Shown: positions 1 through 8,428, numbered from the stretch's first letter. The stretch: 64,000 nucleotides of DNA from Myxosarcina sp. GI1 (GCF_000756305.1 NZ_JRFE01000026.1:311200-375199); one strand, 5' to 3'. Notes: generated from the sequence alone by a model not told the origin. Numbers and translations are program-made.

Positions 1-2
1 TA

Positions 3-1328
3 GGTAAAGTTTTTAATTGGTCGCAGTGGCTGTTAAACCCTGTTGCTGCTGTTGCCAAACGAGCCAGTAAATATTCTAATGTTCAAGCTAACCAACAGTT
101 AGTGGCAAATTTAGGTCAGCTAATTAGAGAAACGGCTTTAAAAAATCTCTGTCAACAGGCGATCGCACTTTATGGTAAAGAAACTATAACCCTTCCCGAA
201 GTTGTTTCCGAACCCACCTTACCTAAAGCCAAAACTAAAACCCTCAAAGAAATTATTGAAACTGCCGAACCCGTTGAAGCAGTCGAGCGAAAACCAGTCA
301 GTATTTTGTTAGTAGGAAGAACGGGAGCGGGCAAAAGCAGCGTCATTAATACTTTATTTCGAGCCGAAAAAGCAGAGGTAGATGTTTTACCCAGTACCGA
401 TCGCATTCAAAATTATCGTTGGATGAGTGACTCTAAAGAAACTTTAAACCTGTGGGATACCCCTGGTTACGAACAAGTAAACGGTGCGGAATTAAAACAA
501 GAAGTACTCGAATATGCCTCCACTGCCGACTTGTTATTACTCGTTACCCCCGCTCTCGATCCCGCCCTCCAGATGGATGTAGATTTTATCGCCGAACTTA
601 AAGAGACAGTAGCAGATTTACCAGCGATCGCTATTGTTACCCAAGTCGATCGCCTGCGTCCCATCCGTGAGTGGAATCCGCCTTATAGTTGGCAACAGGG
701 CGATCGCCCCAAAGAAAAATCGATTCGCGAAGCTACTCAATACCGCGCCGAATTACTCGGAGACATCTGCCAGCCAATTTTACCCCTCGTTACCGCAGAC
801 AAAGGTAGTGACCGTAACCCTTGGAACGTAGAAGCCTTATCGACAGAAATCTTAAAGGCGATCGACCCTGCCAAACAACTGCGTCTAGCTCGATTCATGC
901 GCGATCGCGAAACTCGCAGTAAAGAAGCAGCCAGAATAATCGACCGCTACACCCGTCAAATGTCTACCACTCAGGGATTGACTGCTTTACTCAAAAGTCC
1001 CATACTGCAATTTATCTCCACCATGACTACAGGAAATCCAGCCTTAGCTTATGCTCTAGCAGAACAAATTCCTGTGGAACAGTTACCGTTAGTTATCGGT
1101 AAACTCCAAATGGCATACGATTTATTTGGCTTATTGAGTAATGAACCCAATCTGCGTAACTTCGATTTACTCTCTTTGTGGTCATTACTATTAGAAAACG
1201 AAGCCGCACCCGATCGCAATGCCTGGGCATTCGGTCACGCTTTGGTAGAATATTGGACTAAAAATTTGAGTGTAGATCGGCTGCGCCAGCGATACCAATA
1301 TTACTTAGAGGAAGCGCGATCGAGTTAG
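3..1328 (+). CDS. P-loop GTPase family protein, 5' end outside the window
   Basis: A dynamin/Era-like small GTPase domain protein, probably a membrane-associated or ribosome/division-linked GTPase of unknown target. The frame is open to the window edge, so the true start lies upstream; a GTG at 102 is only an internal candidate, because the residues before it (NQQLVANLG and earlier) read as coding. Visible motifs are G1 GRTGAGKSS (counted from the GTG, about residues 72-80), a switch-region threonine, G3 DTPG about 118-121 and G4-like TQVD. The C-terminal 150 residues are helical with no clear domain and no transmembrane segment. HIP1 sites within the gene match native codon use. The family is common in cyanobacteria but functionally uncharacterised, so the GTPase call is firm and the role is unknown. 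Confidence 0.8.
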   Translation, partial: GKVFNWSQWLLNPVAAVAKRASKYSNVQANQQLVANLGQLIRETALKNLCQQAIALYGKETITLPEVVSEPTLPKAKTKTLKEIIETAEPVEAVERKPVSILLVGRTGAGKSSVINTLFRAEKAEVDVLPSTDRIQNYRWMSDSKETLNLWDTPGYEQVNGAELKQEVLEYASTADLLLLVTPALDPALQMDVDFIAELKETVADLPAIAIVTQVDRLRPIREWNPPYSWQQGDRPKEKSIREATQYRAELLGDICQPILPLVTADKGSDRNPWNVEALSTEILKAIDPAKQLRLARFMRDRETRSKEAARIIDRYTRQMSTTQGLTALLKSPILQFISTMTTGNPALAYALAEQIPVEQLPLVIGKLQMAYDLFGLLSNEPNLRNFDLLSLWSLLLENEAAPDRNAWAFGHALVEYWTKNLSVDRLRQRYQYYLEEARSS

Positions 1329-1362
1329 CAGTTTGTTCGCTCCATTCTTTTCTCAAACTTCG

Positions 1363-1653
1363 TTAAGAAGTTGCCCGTAAGGGTGGTCGCCAGCAAAGAT
1401 ATAAAAGAGAACCCAACAGTGGCACCAATGCGAACAGCCAAAACAGTTGAGAATTTCTCAAATAACCGCGACGAGCCATATCGTCACCCAATATAGCGGG
1501 AAATAAAAAACAAAATAAACAGAAAGCTAAACTCATGCCGTTAATAAAGCGATCGCAGATAAAAAGCTGCCAGAATTCTTGCCAGTCTCCAGCTACCAAA
1601 GCATAAATGAGCAAGCCAAGGGTAAACAACATTAACACTATTATCGGTGCCAT
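1363..1653 (-). CDS. Small three-helix membrane protein, possibly DUF2834-like
   Basis: A 96-residue hydrophobic protein with about three predicted membrane segments (near residues 3-20, 36-54 and 67-86) and a short basic tail. Size and segment pattern resemble small DUF2834-type cyanobacterial membrane proteins, but I cannot confirm the family by eye. Its first 16 codons overlap, on the opposite strand, the start of the neighbouring hydrolase-like gene. Start choice is uncertain: Met-8, which gives MLFTLGLLIYALVAG, would shorten the overlap. No operon partner is visible and the function is unknown. Confidence 0.55.
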   Translation of the reverse strand: MAPIIVLMLFTLGLLIYALVAGDWQEFWQLFICDRFINGMSLAFCLFCFLFPAILGDDMARRGYLRNSQLFWLFALVPLLGSLLYLCWRPPLRATS

Positions 1654-2140
1654 TTTACCCGATGTACCAATATTTATTTTTTATTTTGTTGCCAAATACA
1701 TTTACAAACTGCCAGCTAGTAAAATTTGGACGGAAGCTTATTACGAACCTTTCTGGCAAAATATAGTGGCGTTATTTCATTCAATTCCCATCGCGATAAT
1801 AGGTGCGATTATTTTTTATTATCTCGACTGGAAGCCTGGAATGATTTTGTGCATCAGCATGGTATGCCACGATTTATTAGATTTACCAGTTCACAACCAT
1901 GACGCACATCGACACTTTTTCCCCTTTAGCAACTATCGTTTTATCAGTCCCCTTTCTTATTGGGATGCCAACCACTACTCCAAGTATGTAGCCTTTATTG
2001 AAATGGCTTTAGTGTTGGCAGTAAATCCTATAGTTATTAGTTTGTTAAAATCGCCTATTACTAAAGGAATTGTTATCGCGATCGACTTTTATTATGTTTA
2101 TAGCTACTGTCGTTTTTATTTGTTCGATAGAGTAATTTAA
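1607..2140 (+). CDS. DUF457/YbcI-like membrane metal-dependent hydrolase family protein, likely N-terminally truncated
   Basis: A 177-residue membrane protein. It opens with GAILPDVPIFIFYF at residue 15, then LFHSIP, a membrane helix, CHDLLDLPVHNHDAHRHFFP and another hydrophobic stretch. The His/Asp-rich cluster (residues about 86-101) and the PD motif are typical of cyanobacterial relatives of YbcI-type membrane metal-dependent hydrolases. In that family a segment of roughly 15-25 residues with a TPSH-type motif usually precedes the ILPDLP motif. Here a TAA lies directly before the ATG and that segment is missing. The 5' end overlaps the divergent gene ending at 1653, which suggests a rearrangement replaced the original N-terminus. 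It may be a decaying gene. Confidence 0.6.
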   Translation: MSKPRVNNINTIIGAILPDVPIFIFYFVAKYIYKLPASKIWTEAYYEPFWQNIVALFHSIPIAIIGAIIFYYLDWKPGMILCISMVCHDLLDLPVHNHDAHRHFFPFSNYRFISPLSYWDANHYSKYVAFIEMALVLAVNPIVISLLKSPITKGIVIAIDFYYVYSYCRFYLFDRVI

Positions 2141-2201
2141 AATATTGTCGATTGATTATTTCGACAAACAAATTGTGACCCAATTTATTATAAAACTGTT
2201 T

Positions 2202-2441
2202 TTACTCTAATTTAATTTCAGCAAAAGCAGAACTAAGAATTTGTCTGCGTCTATCCATGCTTAACTCTAAGCGATTGTCACGTAATGCCCAAGAATTAAT
2301 TTCTACTTTATCTCCTGCTTGGCGATCGCGTTCTGTTAATTTTAGCAATCTTTCTACATTACTTTGTTTGACTTCTACTAAGAGAATAGCTTCAATTTTT
2401 TTTCTTATAGCACGATCATCTGATAGAGAAAAACGCAACAA
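2202..2441 (-). CDS. Hypothetical short protein, possibly a gene remnant
   Basis: A 79-residue frame with balanced amphipathic composition (LLVEVKQSNVERLLKL, then DNRLELSMDRRRQ) and no cysteine or membrane segment. Only a TTG start is available and no convincing ribosome binding site precedes it, so it may be the 3' end of a decayed gene rather than a complete one. It sits next to the toxin-antitoxin-like pair and a 55-bp direct repeat. I do not recognise the family. Confidence 0.25.
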   Translation of the reverse strand: MLRFSLSDDRAIRKKIEAILLVEVKQSNVERLLKLTERDRQAGDKVEINSWALRDNRLELSMDRRRQILSSAFAEIKLE

Positions 2442-2520
2442 CTAAAGTCGATCGATTTCTATCTTTCCAAATGTAATCATCTTAAAACTAAAAATTTGCA
2501 TAATATGCGATCGCTTTTAG

Positions 2521-2575
2521 GATGTTTGGCTAGAGCGATTGCGGTTATTAGTAACAAAAGAATGAGTAAAGCGAT
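2521..2575. repeat. Direct repeat copy A flanking the DUF433/DUF5615 pair
   Basis: About 55 bp that recur at 3336-3391. The last 35 bp (2541-2575 and 3357-3391, from gcggttattag to gtaaagcgat) are identical, and the first 20 differ at a few positions and one indel. The two copies bracket the toxin-antitoxin-like genes in the same orientation. Confidence 0.8.
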
Positions 2576-2619
2576 TAGTGAAATAACGCGATCCCCTCAA
2601 AAAATCGCAAGACCGTTCT

Positions 2620-2955
2620 TCAAATAAATTCGACTTTACCAAACATATCGGATGGCTCTAATAATTCCCAAATTAAAATAAGACCTCTAATAATTTCTCC
2701 AATAGACTTATTACTTTGTGAACAATAGAAAATACCACAATGAGTAACGCCAGCTTGGTTCATTTTCAAGAAATCTGTATCTTGAGTAAAAACAACTCTA
2801 TTTTGAGATAGAGCAAATTTTAATTGTGCTTCGTCAGAGATAACAATTAAAGATTGTTCGGGAGTTGTAGTTACATCAACTCCCCTTCTGTGTAATCCTT
2901 CGGCGATAGCATTTCTAACATTTTCATCTAGGTGAAATTTAATCTTTTCTACCAT
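2620..2955 (-). CDS. DUF5615 PIN-like toxin candidate
   Basis: A 111-residue protein of the DUF5615 family, a PIN-like (Mut7-C type) nuclease fold usually encoded with a DUF433 partner. It shows HLDENVRNAIAEGLHRRG at residues 8-25, with the acidic metal-binding pair D9/E10, then VFTQDTDFLKM near residues 55-65 with two further acidic residues and the C-terminal HCGIFYCSQSN motif. The start overlaps the end of the upstream DUF433 gene by 17 bases, so the two are translationally coupled. Family knowledge suggests a toxin-antitoxin-like module; toxicity itself is inference. The gene looks intact. Confidence 0.8.
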   Translation of the reverse strand: MVEKIKFHLDENVRNAIAEGLHRRGVDVTTTPEQSLIVISDEAQLKFALSQNRVVFTQDTDFLKMNQAGVTHCGIFYCSQSNKSIGEIIRGLILIWELLEPSDMFGKVEFI

Positions 2956-3265
2956 CTAAATTTTTAAGCTTCTGTTTTACCAAAGAAGGAGTTTTAGCTT
3001 GCAACTCTTTGGCATAATGTTCATCTTCTTTTATTTGCTGTCTAATTTCTTCTAAATGGTCGTGATAATAAGCTAAGGCAGCATATACATCTGACAGAGA
3101 AATACTAGGATAGTTGGATACAATTTCGTCTGGAGACATTCCCATCCTTTCGTGCCAAATCGCAATATCTTGTACTTTAATTCTGTGTTTTGCAATACGA
3201 GGTTTTCCTCCACATACGCCAGGAGTTATTTCAATGTGTTCTGTAATTAGAGATAGCTGAGACAT
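2939..3265 (-). CDS. DUF433 antitoxin-like DNA-binding protein
   Basis: A 108-residue protein of the DUF433 family. It carries ITPGVCGGKPRIAKHRIKVQDIA near residues 13-35 and MSPDEIVSNYPSISLSDVYAALAYY near 43-67, the classic helix-turn-helix-containing DUF433 core. A longer charged C-terminal tail (EEIRQQIKEDEHYAKELQAK) probably contacts the toxin. It is the first gene of a two-gene operon with the DUF5615 gene. By analogy it neutralises that partner and represses the shared promoter upstream of 3265. Clean ATG start, no sign of decay. Confidence 0.8.
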   Translation of the reverse strand: MSQLSLITEHIEITPGVCGGKPRIAKHRIKVQDIAIWHERMGMSPDEIVSNYPSISLSDVYAALAYYHDHLEEIRQQIKEDEHYAKELQAKTPSLVKQKLKNLDGRKD

Positions 3266-3335
3266 TTTATTAATTTGGCATTAAAATATCTTTTATTTTA
3301 ATTTACAAGCATTAATGTAGTGCGAGCGCATTTAA

Positions 3336-3391
3336 GATGTTCGAGTTAGAGCGATCGCGGTTATTAGTAACAAAAGAATGAGTAAAGCGAT
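3336..3391. repeat. Direct repeat copy B flanking the DUF433/DUF5615 pair
   Basis: Second copy of the repeat at 2521-2575, same orientation, containing a perfect HIP1-like gcgatcgc where copy A has gcgattgc. It lies upstream of the DUF433 gene start and downstream of the MazF-like remnant. Confidence 0.8.
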
Positions 3392-3436
3392 CTCACTAAA
3401 GGTATGGCGATCGCTTCCTTATAATTTACAATTTTT

Positions 3437-3565
3437 TTAAAGCCCCAAACAGTATCGAACAGCAGCCTCAATTTCATTCATTTTTTCTATGGTTAATTGT
3501 CCTGCTGGTTTGGGAGGAAATCTAGTTGTATCTAAAGAACGAATTTGAAAGTTGTTCTTTTTCAT
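3437..3565 (-). pseudogene. MazF/PemK-like toxin C-terminal remnant
   Basis: A 42-codon frame starting MKKNNFQIRSLDTTRFP and ending EIEAAVRYCLGL. The pattern (R-x-L-D-x-x-R, then G-x-L, then an E-rich helix ending LGL) is the C-terminal end of MazF/PemK-type toxins. A stop codon directly precedes the first Met in frame and nothing like the N-terminal beta-barrel of MazF can be read upstream, so this is the tail of a deleted or frameshifted toxin gene. It lies between repeat copy B and the aldo/keto reductase. Assignment is from pattern memory. Confidence 0.5.
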
Positions 3566-3674
3566 TCATATTACTTACAGCTAATTCATTAAAGGAAAAG
3601 GAGAGCGATCGCTTGGCTATTTATCTTAATATTTTCTACGATCCAAACATAACTACAAGTTTAATCAATCATAA

Positions 3675-4616
3675 ATGACAACACCTCAAGTTTCTGTCGG
3701 TAATATTTCTCTACCCGCTATCGGTATTGGTACTTGGTCATGGGGCGATCGCCTGTTCTGGGATTATGGCAGCGATTACGATGCAGCAGATGTCGAGAAA
3801 GCTTTTCAGGCTGCTGTAGAGAATGGTGCGACGTTTTTTGATACTGCCGAGGTTTATGGGTTAGGAGAGTCCGAAAAATTAATCGGTAGATTTTTAAAAC
3901 AAACCGATGCTCCCGTCCAAATAGCGACTAAATATTTTCCTCTACCCTGGAGATTTAACAAACAAGCGGTATCCGATGCTTTGACTGCCAGTTTAGAACG
4001 CTTACAAGTAGAGCAAATTGCACTCTATCAAGTACATACGCCCTTTAGCTTTTTTATGAGTCAGTCTACACTGATGGAAGCTTTAGCTTCAGAAGTCAAA
4101 CGCGGACGCATTCTTAGTGTGGGAGTTAGCAACTATTCGGCAGAACAGATGCAGCAAGCGCACTCTCTATTAGCAAAATACGAAGTGCCTCTCGCCGTCA
4201 ATCAAGTTCGTTACTCGTTGATTACACGGCAAATCGAATCAAAAGGTATTCTCGATGCGGCGCGTCAATTGGGAATTACTATTTTAGCTTATAGTCCTCT
4301 AGCTCAAGGATTGCTTACAGGAAAATACACTCCAGATAATTCTCAGCCAATACAGGGAGCGAGAAAACTAGATCGCCGCTTTTCCTCATCGGGCTTAAAA
4401 AAAATCGAACCAGTATTAACTTTATTGCGTCAACTCGGAGAAAAATACGATAAAACACCCGCTCAAGTAGCTCTCAATTGGCTAATCGCTCAAGGCGATG
4501 TTATTCCCATTCCTGGTGCTAAAAACCCCAAACAAGCTAAGGATAATGCTGAAGCAGCTACCTGGCAACTCAGTGACGAAGATGTTCGTCAACTTGATTC
4601 CATGACATCTCCTTAA
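3675..4616 (+). CDS. Aldo/keto reductase
   Basis: A 313-residue NADPH-dependent oxidoreductase of the AKR superfamily, a TIM barrel in the cytosol that reduces carbonyl substrates; the substrate cannot be told from sequence. Catalytic tetrad residues are visible: Asp and Tyr in FFDTAEVYG (about 53-61), Lys in IATKYFP (about 83) and His in YQVHTPF (about 116). The cofactor-binding segment near the C-terminus reads IPIPGAKNPKQAKDNAEA. Length is normal for the family. It begins at an ATG after an AT-rich leader and stands alone; its 3' end faces the insertion sequence at 4763. It resembles plant-type and cyanobacterial pyridoxal-reductase-like AKRs, but that is only a suggestion. Confidence 0.9.
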   Translation: MTTPQVSVGNISLPAIGIGTWSWGDRLFWDYGSDYDAADVEKAFQAAVENGATFFDTAEVYGLGESEKLIGRFLKQTDAPVQIATKYFPLPWRFNKQAVSDALTASLERLQVEQIALYQVHTPFSFFMSQSTLMEALASEVKRGRILSVGVSNYSAEQMQQAHSLLAKYEVPLAVNQVRYSLITRQIESKGILDAARQLGITILAYSPLAQGLLTGKYTPDNSQPIQGARKLDRRFSSSGLKKIEPVLTLLRQLGEKYDKTPAQVALNWLIAQGDVIPIPGAKNPKQAKDNAEAATWQLSDEDVRQLDSMTSP

Positions 4617-4762
4617 ACTAATAGTTGCTGAGATATGACTAAAATTTAAAGATTACTGTTCGATATTAAGCATTTTAGTTTTAACTTTTGACTTCTTGGC
4701 GAGCGTTCCCTTGCGTCTTTCGCCGAACAGCGCATTCGCAAGGGCGCGTGGCTTGAATTTAC

Positions 4763-6510
4763 CCGACATTCCGCAGAAAAGTTTAAGAGAGCAGATAATA
4801 TTGACGACAATAGGAATTAAAAAACTGAAGAATGTGACTTCGTTCACTAGTAAGATTACTAATTTGTTTGACTCCACCGAAGGAAACAAGATGAACCGAC
4901 ATAAAGCATTGAAAAACCCAACGTAGAGTAGGGGAAGTAGTCGGTTTGCCCAACTGATTAGGAATAGTTTGCCCTGCGGTTGCCAAAGCTAGTCGTAAAG
5001 CACGTTGACCCAGACTATAAACTAAAAGAGATAAGCCCATAACTATTGCCAAAGCAGCAATCCGTTTTGGGGATTTAAGAAAAACACTACTGGTAAAGAA
5101 CAAAGGCTCTTTGAGAAATCGAAAACCTCGCTCAGTAGATTGTTGTGCTTTATACTCAATCAACAATTGGTCATTGCTCAACTGATGTTTGTCCAAGACA
5201 TTAGTTGCCAGAATAAATCTTCCTGCTTTTCGTTCTTCTAGAGCAATAGCATTTAGATTAGGAATCAAACTAGCATCAATTTGGTAATGAACCTGAGTTG
5301 GGAGTTGATTTTGAGGGGGTCTACCAGATTTGCCGTGACTAAAATGTGGAATTAGTTTCACATCATCAAGTTGATAAAATCTTAGTTTTTTTCTCAGATT
5401 TTGTACTGCCTTTTCCGCATCAGGCTGACAGGCAAATTTTTGTCGGCATAATTGCTTTAATTGAGTTTGAGCTTGATTTTTCTTTGTTGTTAGACGCTTG
5501 GACAATTGATGAAGGTCTGATTGTTTTCGTTTCTTGCTTTCAACGATTAACCAACGTTGTTTTACACTCCCGTAATAGCTACCACATTCAGCAATCAGGT
5601 ATCCATCTATAGTGCTATGGTCAAACAATTCATCGGGCAATGTCAGTAAAGTAGTAGTTTCTTTAACTGTTGCAGGTACTCGTGAAAGCCATTGTAAAGA
5701 CTGGATTTGCTGAAGGTTATCCGCGCTATAAAGAGCCGCATCGGCTACGAATAATGTATCTAGATTCCATTCCCGTTTGAATTGTTGAATTAGCTTTGGG
5801 AAAACACTTTTGTCTGCTTCATTGCCATCTGCAACTCTGAGGTACAAAGGTACATCTCCATCTCCACTGCACATCAGATCGATAATAAATTGCTTTAAGT
5901 CTGGTCGATGATCTCTCGAATAGCCGTATTTGATTCTAATTCTTCCTGGCTCTGGGTCTATTTCTTCTGTTTCAAGATATTCTCCATCGACATGAAATGA
6001 ACTCGAATCAAGATGTAAACTGTTGAGCTTGACTCCCATCTTCTGGGCTGCGGTCAATGCTACTGTTACAAATACTTTGGTTACTCCCTCTTGGTACAAT
6101 TTATCCAAGGCTCTACCAAGGCAATCGTCATTAAGATGTTCTGGTAATATTCCTTCCCCCAGTAAATGTTCTGTAGCTTTACCCTCAAAGAATTTTGGGA
6201 ACAGATATAATGGAGAGCTAATCATGCCCAAGCCATTGATAATCATGGCTTTCACTGCTTGCCCTGTTGTTACTTTTTGGTTGCCATGAGAAGCGATAAT
6301 TTTGTCTATTTCCTCTACTAGCCCAATTTCATCAATTATTCCTGCGATTATTCCACAGTGATTTAGGTCTTTAACTTTTACTTCTGCTGTTGATGGTGTC
6401 ATGATTTTTAACATACCATCAACTTTTTCTTTAATTTAACTTGATTTGATATCCAGACTTGATTCTTCCGATAATTATTCAGTTATTTTTTTATTTCTGC
6501 GGAATGTCGG
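4763..6510 (-). mobile_element. IS1634-like insertion sequence (1748 bp), complete
   Basis: Both ends carry the same 17-bp terminal inverted repeat, CCGACATTCCGCAGAAA at 4763-4779 and its complement at 6494-6510. A 5-bp target duplication TTTAC is present at 4758-4762 and 6511-6515. Directly outside it lie GCTTGAA (4751-4757) and TTCAAGC (6516-6522), which are reverse complements, so the target was the 5-nt loop of a pre-existing hairpin. One intact transposase gene fills the element. Perfect ends and an unbroken gene suggest recent insertion. Confidence 0.9.
4783..6414 (-). CDS. IS1634-family transposase (DUF4277 plus DDE domain)
   Basis: A 543-residue DDE transposase. The N-terminus (VKVKDLNHCGIIAGIIDEIG) matches the DUF4277 domain that marks this IS1634-type group. 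The IS4-like catalytic core follows: first Asp in LHLDSSSFHVDGEY (about 138), second Asp in LFVADAALYSADN (about 226) and the Glu in STERGFRFLKEP (about 430). The insertion between the second D and E is typical of IS4-superfamily enzymes. The frame runs nearly from one inverted repeat to the other and has no stop, so the enzyme is probably active. It is read leftward, towards the aldo/keto reductase. Confidence 0.9.
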   Translation of the reverse strand: MLKIMTPSTAEVKVKDLNHCGIIAGIIDEIGLVEEIDKIIASHGNQKVTTGQAVKAMIINGLGMISSPLYLFPKFFEGKATEHLLGEGILPEHLNDDCLGRALDKLYQEGVTKVFVTVALTAAQKMGVKLNSLHLDSSSFHVDGEYLETEEIDPEPGRIRIKYGYSRDHRPDLKQFIIDLMCSGDGDVPLYLRVADGNEADKSVFPKLIQQFKREWNLDTLFVADAALYSADNLQQIQSLQWLSRVPATVKETTTLLTLPDELFDHSTIDGYLIAECGSYYGSVKQRWLIVESKKRKQSDLHQLSKRLTTKKNQAQTQLKQLCRQKFACQPDAEKAVQNLRKKLRFYQLDDVKLIPHFSHGKSGRPPQNQLPTQVHYQIDASLIPNLNAIALEERKAGRFILATNVLDKHQLSNDQLLIEYKAQQSTERGFRFLKEPLFFTSSVFLKSPKRIAALAIVMGLSLLVYSLGQRALRLALATAGQTIPNQLGKPTTSPTLRWVFQCFMSVHLVSFGGVKQISNLTSERSHILQFFNSYCRQYYLLS

Positions 6511-6604
6511 TTTACTTCAAGCCCTTGTGTCGCCCGCGCAAGCGTCGCGTAGCGACTTTGAGCCGTTAGGCTCTGTGGTTCTCGCCGCTTTTAGCTTTTG
6601 ACTA

Positions 6605-8359
6605 TTAAATACCGTGACTCTTGCCAATTACCCAATGACGGCGGAAAAACCTAGATAGTTCGGTTTCTTCTAGAGAGAGATAAATTGGTCTACCGTGAGG
6701 GCAGGTGCGGGGATTGCGGGTCGCTTGCCAGCAATTAACTAGATTTTGCATCTCCTCCATCGTTAAAGGCGTACCGTTGCGGATGGCACTACGGCAGGCA
6801 GTAGCAACTTGAGCGGTTCGTAAGTCGCCACCCCAGCTTAACTCCAGTAGAGCATCGCTACAATCTTCTCTACGCGCCAGCATTTGCGGTATGTTTCTGA
6901 CCGCCCATAAATTCTCGCCAAAAGGTTCGATCGCCATACCCAATTTCTCTAGCTGCTCGATTTGTCTGGGAATCAAGTTATTTAAAACCAGAGGAGTTTC
7001 TATGGGAACTAACTGCCAGTCGTCCTGTAGCTGTTCGTACAATACTCTTTCGTGAGCGATATGCTGTTCGATTAGCCACATTCCAGTAGCGTGTTCGGCA
7101 ACAATATAGGTTTTATTGACCTGAGCGACCACTTTTAGAGTAAGAGAGCTAATTTTAGGTTTTTTTATCCCAATCAAAGGCGGATTTAGCTCATTATTGA
7201 GATGGTATTTACCTCTAGCTTCGGCTACCTGAAGTATTTTACCGATGCGGCGATCGCTCACTACCTGGGGAAGATTATCGCTATCGAACTTTAATGCCCG
7301 CTCGATCGCCCGCGCTACTTCTGTTTGCCAGTAAGTCAGAGAATGCAGATAGATTTCAGTTTTGGCTGGATGACGATTCCAGTCAATCTGGCTGGGACAG
7401 GTTTGTAAATGCAACAAACAGACGGGAAAGCGATCGCGCGGCAGGGTTTTTGCCATACCGTTTAACATTGTCTGTTCTAATTCTGGCGAGCGCACGAAGC
7501 GACGATTTACTGCTACTTTAACCCAGTCGGCTCGATGACGATGACAGCGATCGGGCAAACCAATTATCAATTCTAAGGGAGACTGAGAGTTGTCGTTAGT
7601 TTCCGTCAGCCATTCGCCCAATCTCTCAGTTTCCGTATCTTCCCGCATTTCACTTTCATTTGAAGGCGTGGGAATTTCTAACTTGAGATAGTGTAAATCG
7701 TCGTGTTTGATTCTTTTTAAAATTTGGGGCAAAATATCTCTGGCATTCTTTCCAGGACTGAGACTAAACCACAATTTTTCTTGCAGTTTAATTTGCCAGG
7801 TAACTTGAGGATGACACAGGGCAATTTGATAAATTATTTTTTGAATCGTTTTTAACTGCTGGGGAAATGGCGGCAAACCCCGACGACGTACGGGGATTTT
7901 CTCAAATAAATCGATCGCGGTTACAGTCGTACCAGGCGCGATCGCTACAGCTTCTTCTGTCACTAACTTTCCTTGCTTATAGCTAGCTTTCCAGCCTACG
8001 CTATCTGCTGCCGAACTACGGCTACAAATTTCTAACTGTGCTACTTGAGCGATGCTATGGAGTGCCTCACCGCGAAAACCCAGGCTAGTTATGTGCCAGA
8101 GATCTTCACGGCTACGGATTTTGCTGGTACTGTGTGGTTTGACGCAAGCTTTGAGGTCTTTAAGAGACATACCTTTTCCGTTATCTGTGACCCTTACCTG
8201 CCAGGATTCGGGAACTATAGATACGCTAATACGATTTGCCTCTGCATCTAAGGAATTTTCCACCAACTCGCGCACGACTGCTGCGAGAGAATCAATTACT
8301 TCTCCAGCAGCAATCAGATCGACTACTTCGGCTGGTAAAGCTCGTATCTCGCCAAGCAT
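6605..8359 (-). CDS. mutL: DNA mismatch repair protein MutL
   Basis: A 584-residue mismatch repair protein that couples MutS mismatch recognition to downstream excision. The GHKL ATPase domain is complete: ENSLDAEANRISV near residues 34-46, DNGKGM, the ATP-lid region and GFRGEALHSIAQ near 94-105. A transducer domain follows to about residue 330. The C-terminal dimerisation domain has the endonuclease-type motif as EQHIAHERVLYEQ (first residue Glu where the consensus has Asp) and CPHGRP near the C-terminus, both associated with nicking-type MutL proteins. The gene starts with ATG 27 bp downstream of a strong hairpin. No mutS is present in the window. The first ATP-binding residues (LPAEVVDLIAAGEV) support the chosen start. 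Confidence 0.95.
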   Translation of the reverse strand: MLGEIRALPAEVVDLIAAGEVIDSLAAVVRELVENSLDAEANRISVSIVPESWQVRVTDNGKGMSLKDLKACVKPHSTSKIRSREDLWHITSLGFRGEALHSIAQVAQLEICSRSSAADSVGWKASYKQGKLVTEEAVAIAPGTTVTAIDLFEKIPVRRRGLPPFPQQLKTIQKIIYQIALCHPQVTWQIKLQEKLWFSLSPGKNARDILPQILKRIKHDDLHYLKLEIPTPSNESEMREDTETERLGEWLTETNDNSQSPLELIIGLPDRCHRHRADWVKVAVNRRFVRSPELEQTMLNGMAKTLPRDRFPVCLLHLQTCPSQIDWNRHPAKTEIYLHSLTYWQTEVARAIERALKFDSDNLPQVVSDRRIGKILQVAEARGKYHLNNELNPPLIGIKKPKISSLTLKVVAQVNKTYIVAEHATGMWLIEQHIAHERVLYEQLQDDWQLVPIETPLVLNNLIPRQIEQLEKLGMAIEPFGENLWAVRNIPQMLARREDCSDALLELSWGGDLRTAQVATACRSAIRNGTPLTMEEMQNLVNCWQATRNPRTCPHGRPIYLSLEETELSRFFRRHWVIGKSHGI

Positions 8360-8385
8360 AAGCTTTATTATTTATCCTTTATGAT

Positions 8386-8428
8386 ATCAACGCAGCCTGC
8401 CGAGGAAGCCTTGGCAGAATGCGTTGAT
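8386..8428. repeat. Perfect-stem hairpin upstream of mutL
   Basis: atcaacgca pairs with tgcgttgat (9 bp), enclosing tgccgagg/ccttggca (8 bp with one G-T) around a 3-nt loop. It lies just before the mutL start and could be a 5'-UTR structure or an interspersed palindrome. There is no uridine tract typical of a terminator in the mutL direction. Confidence 0.6.
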
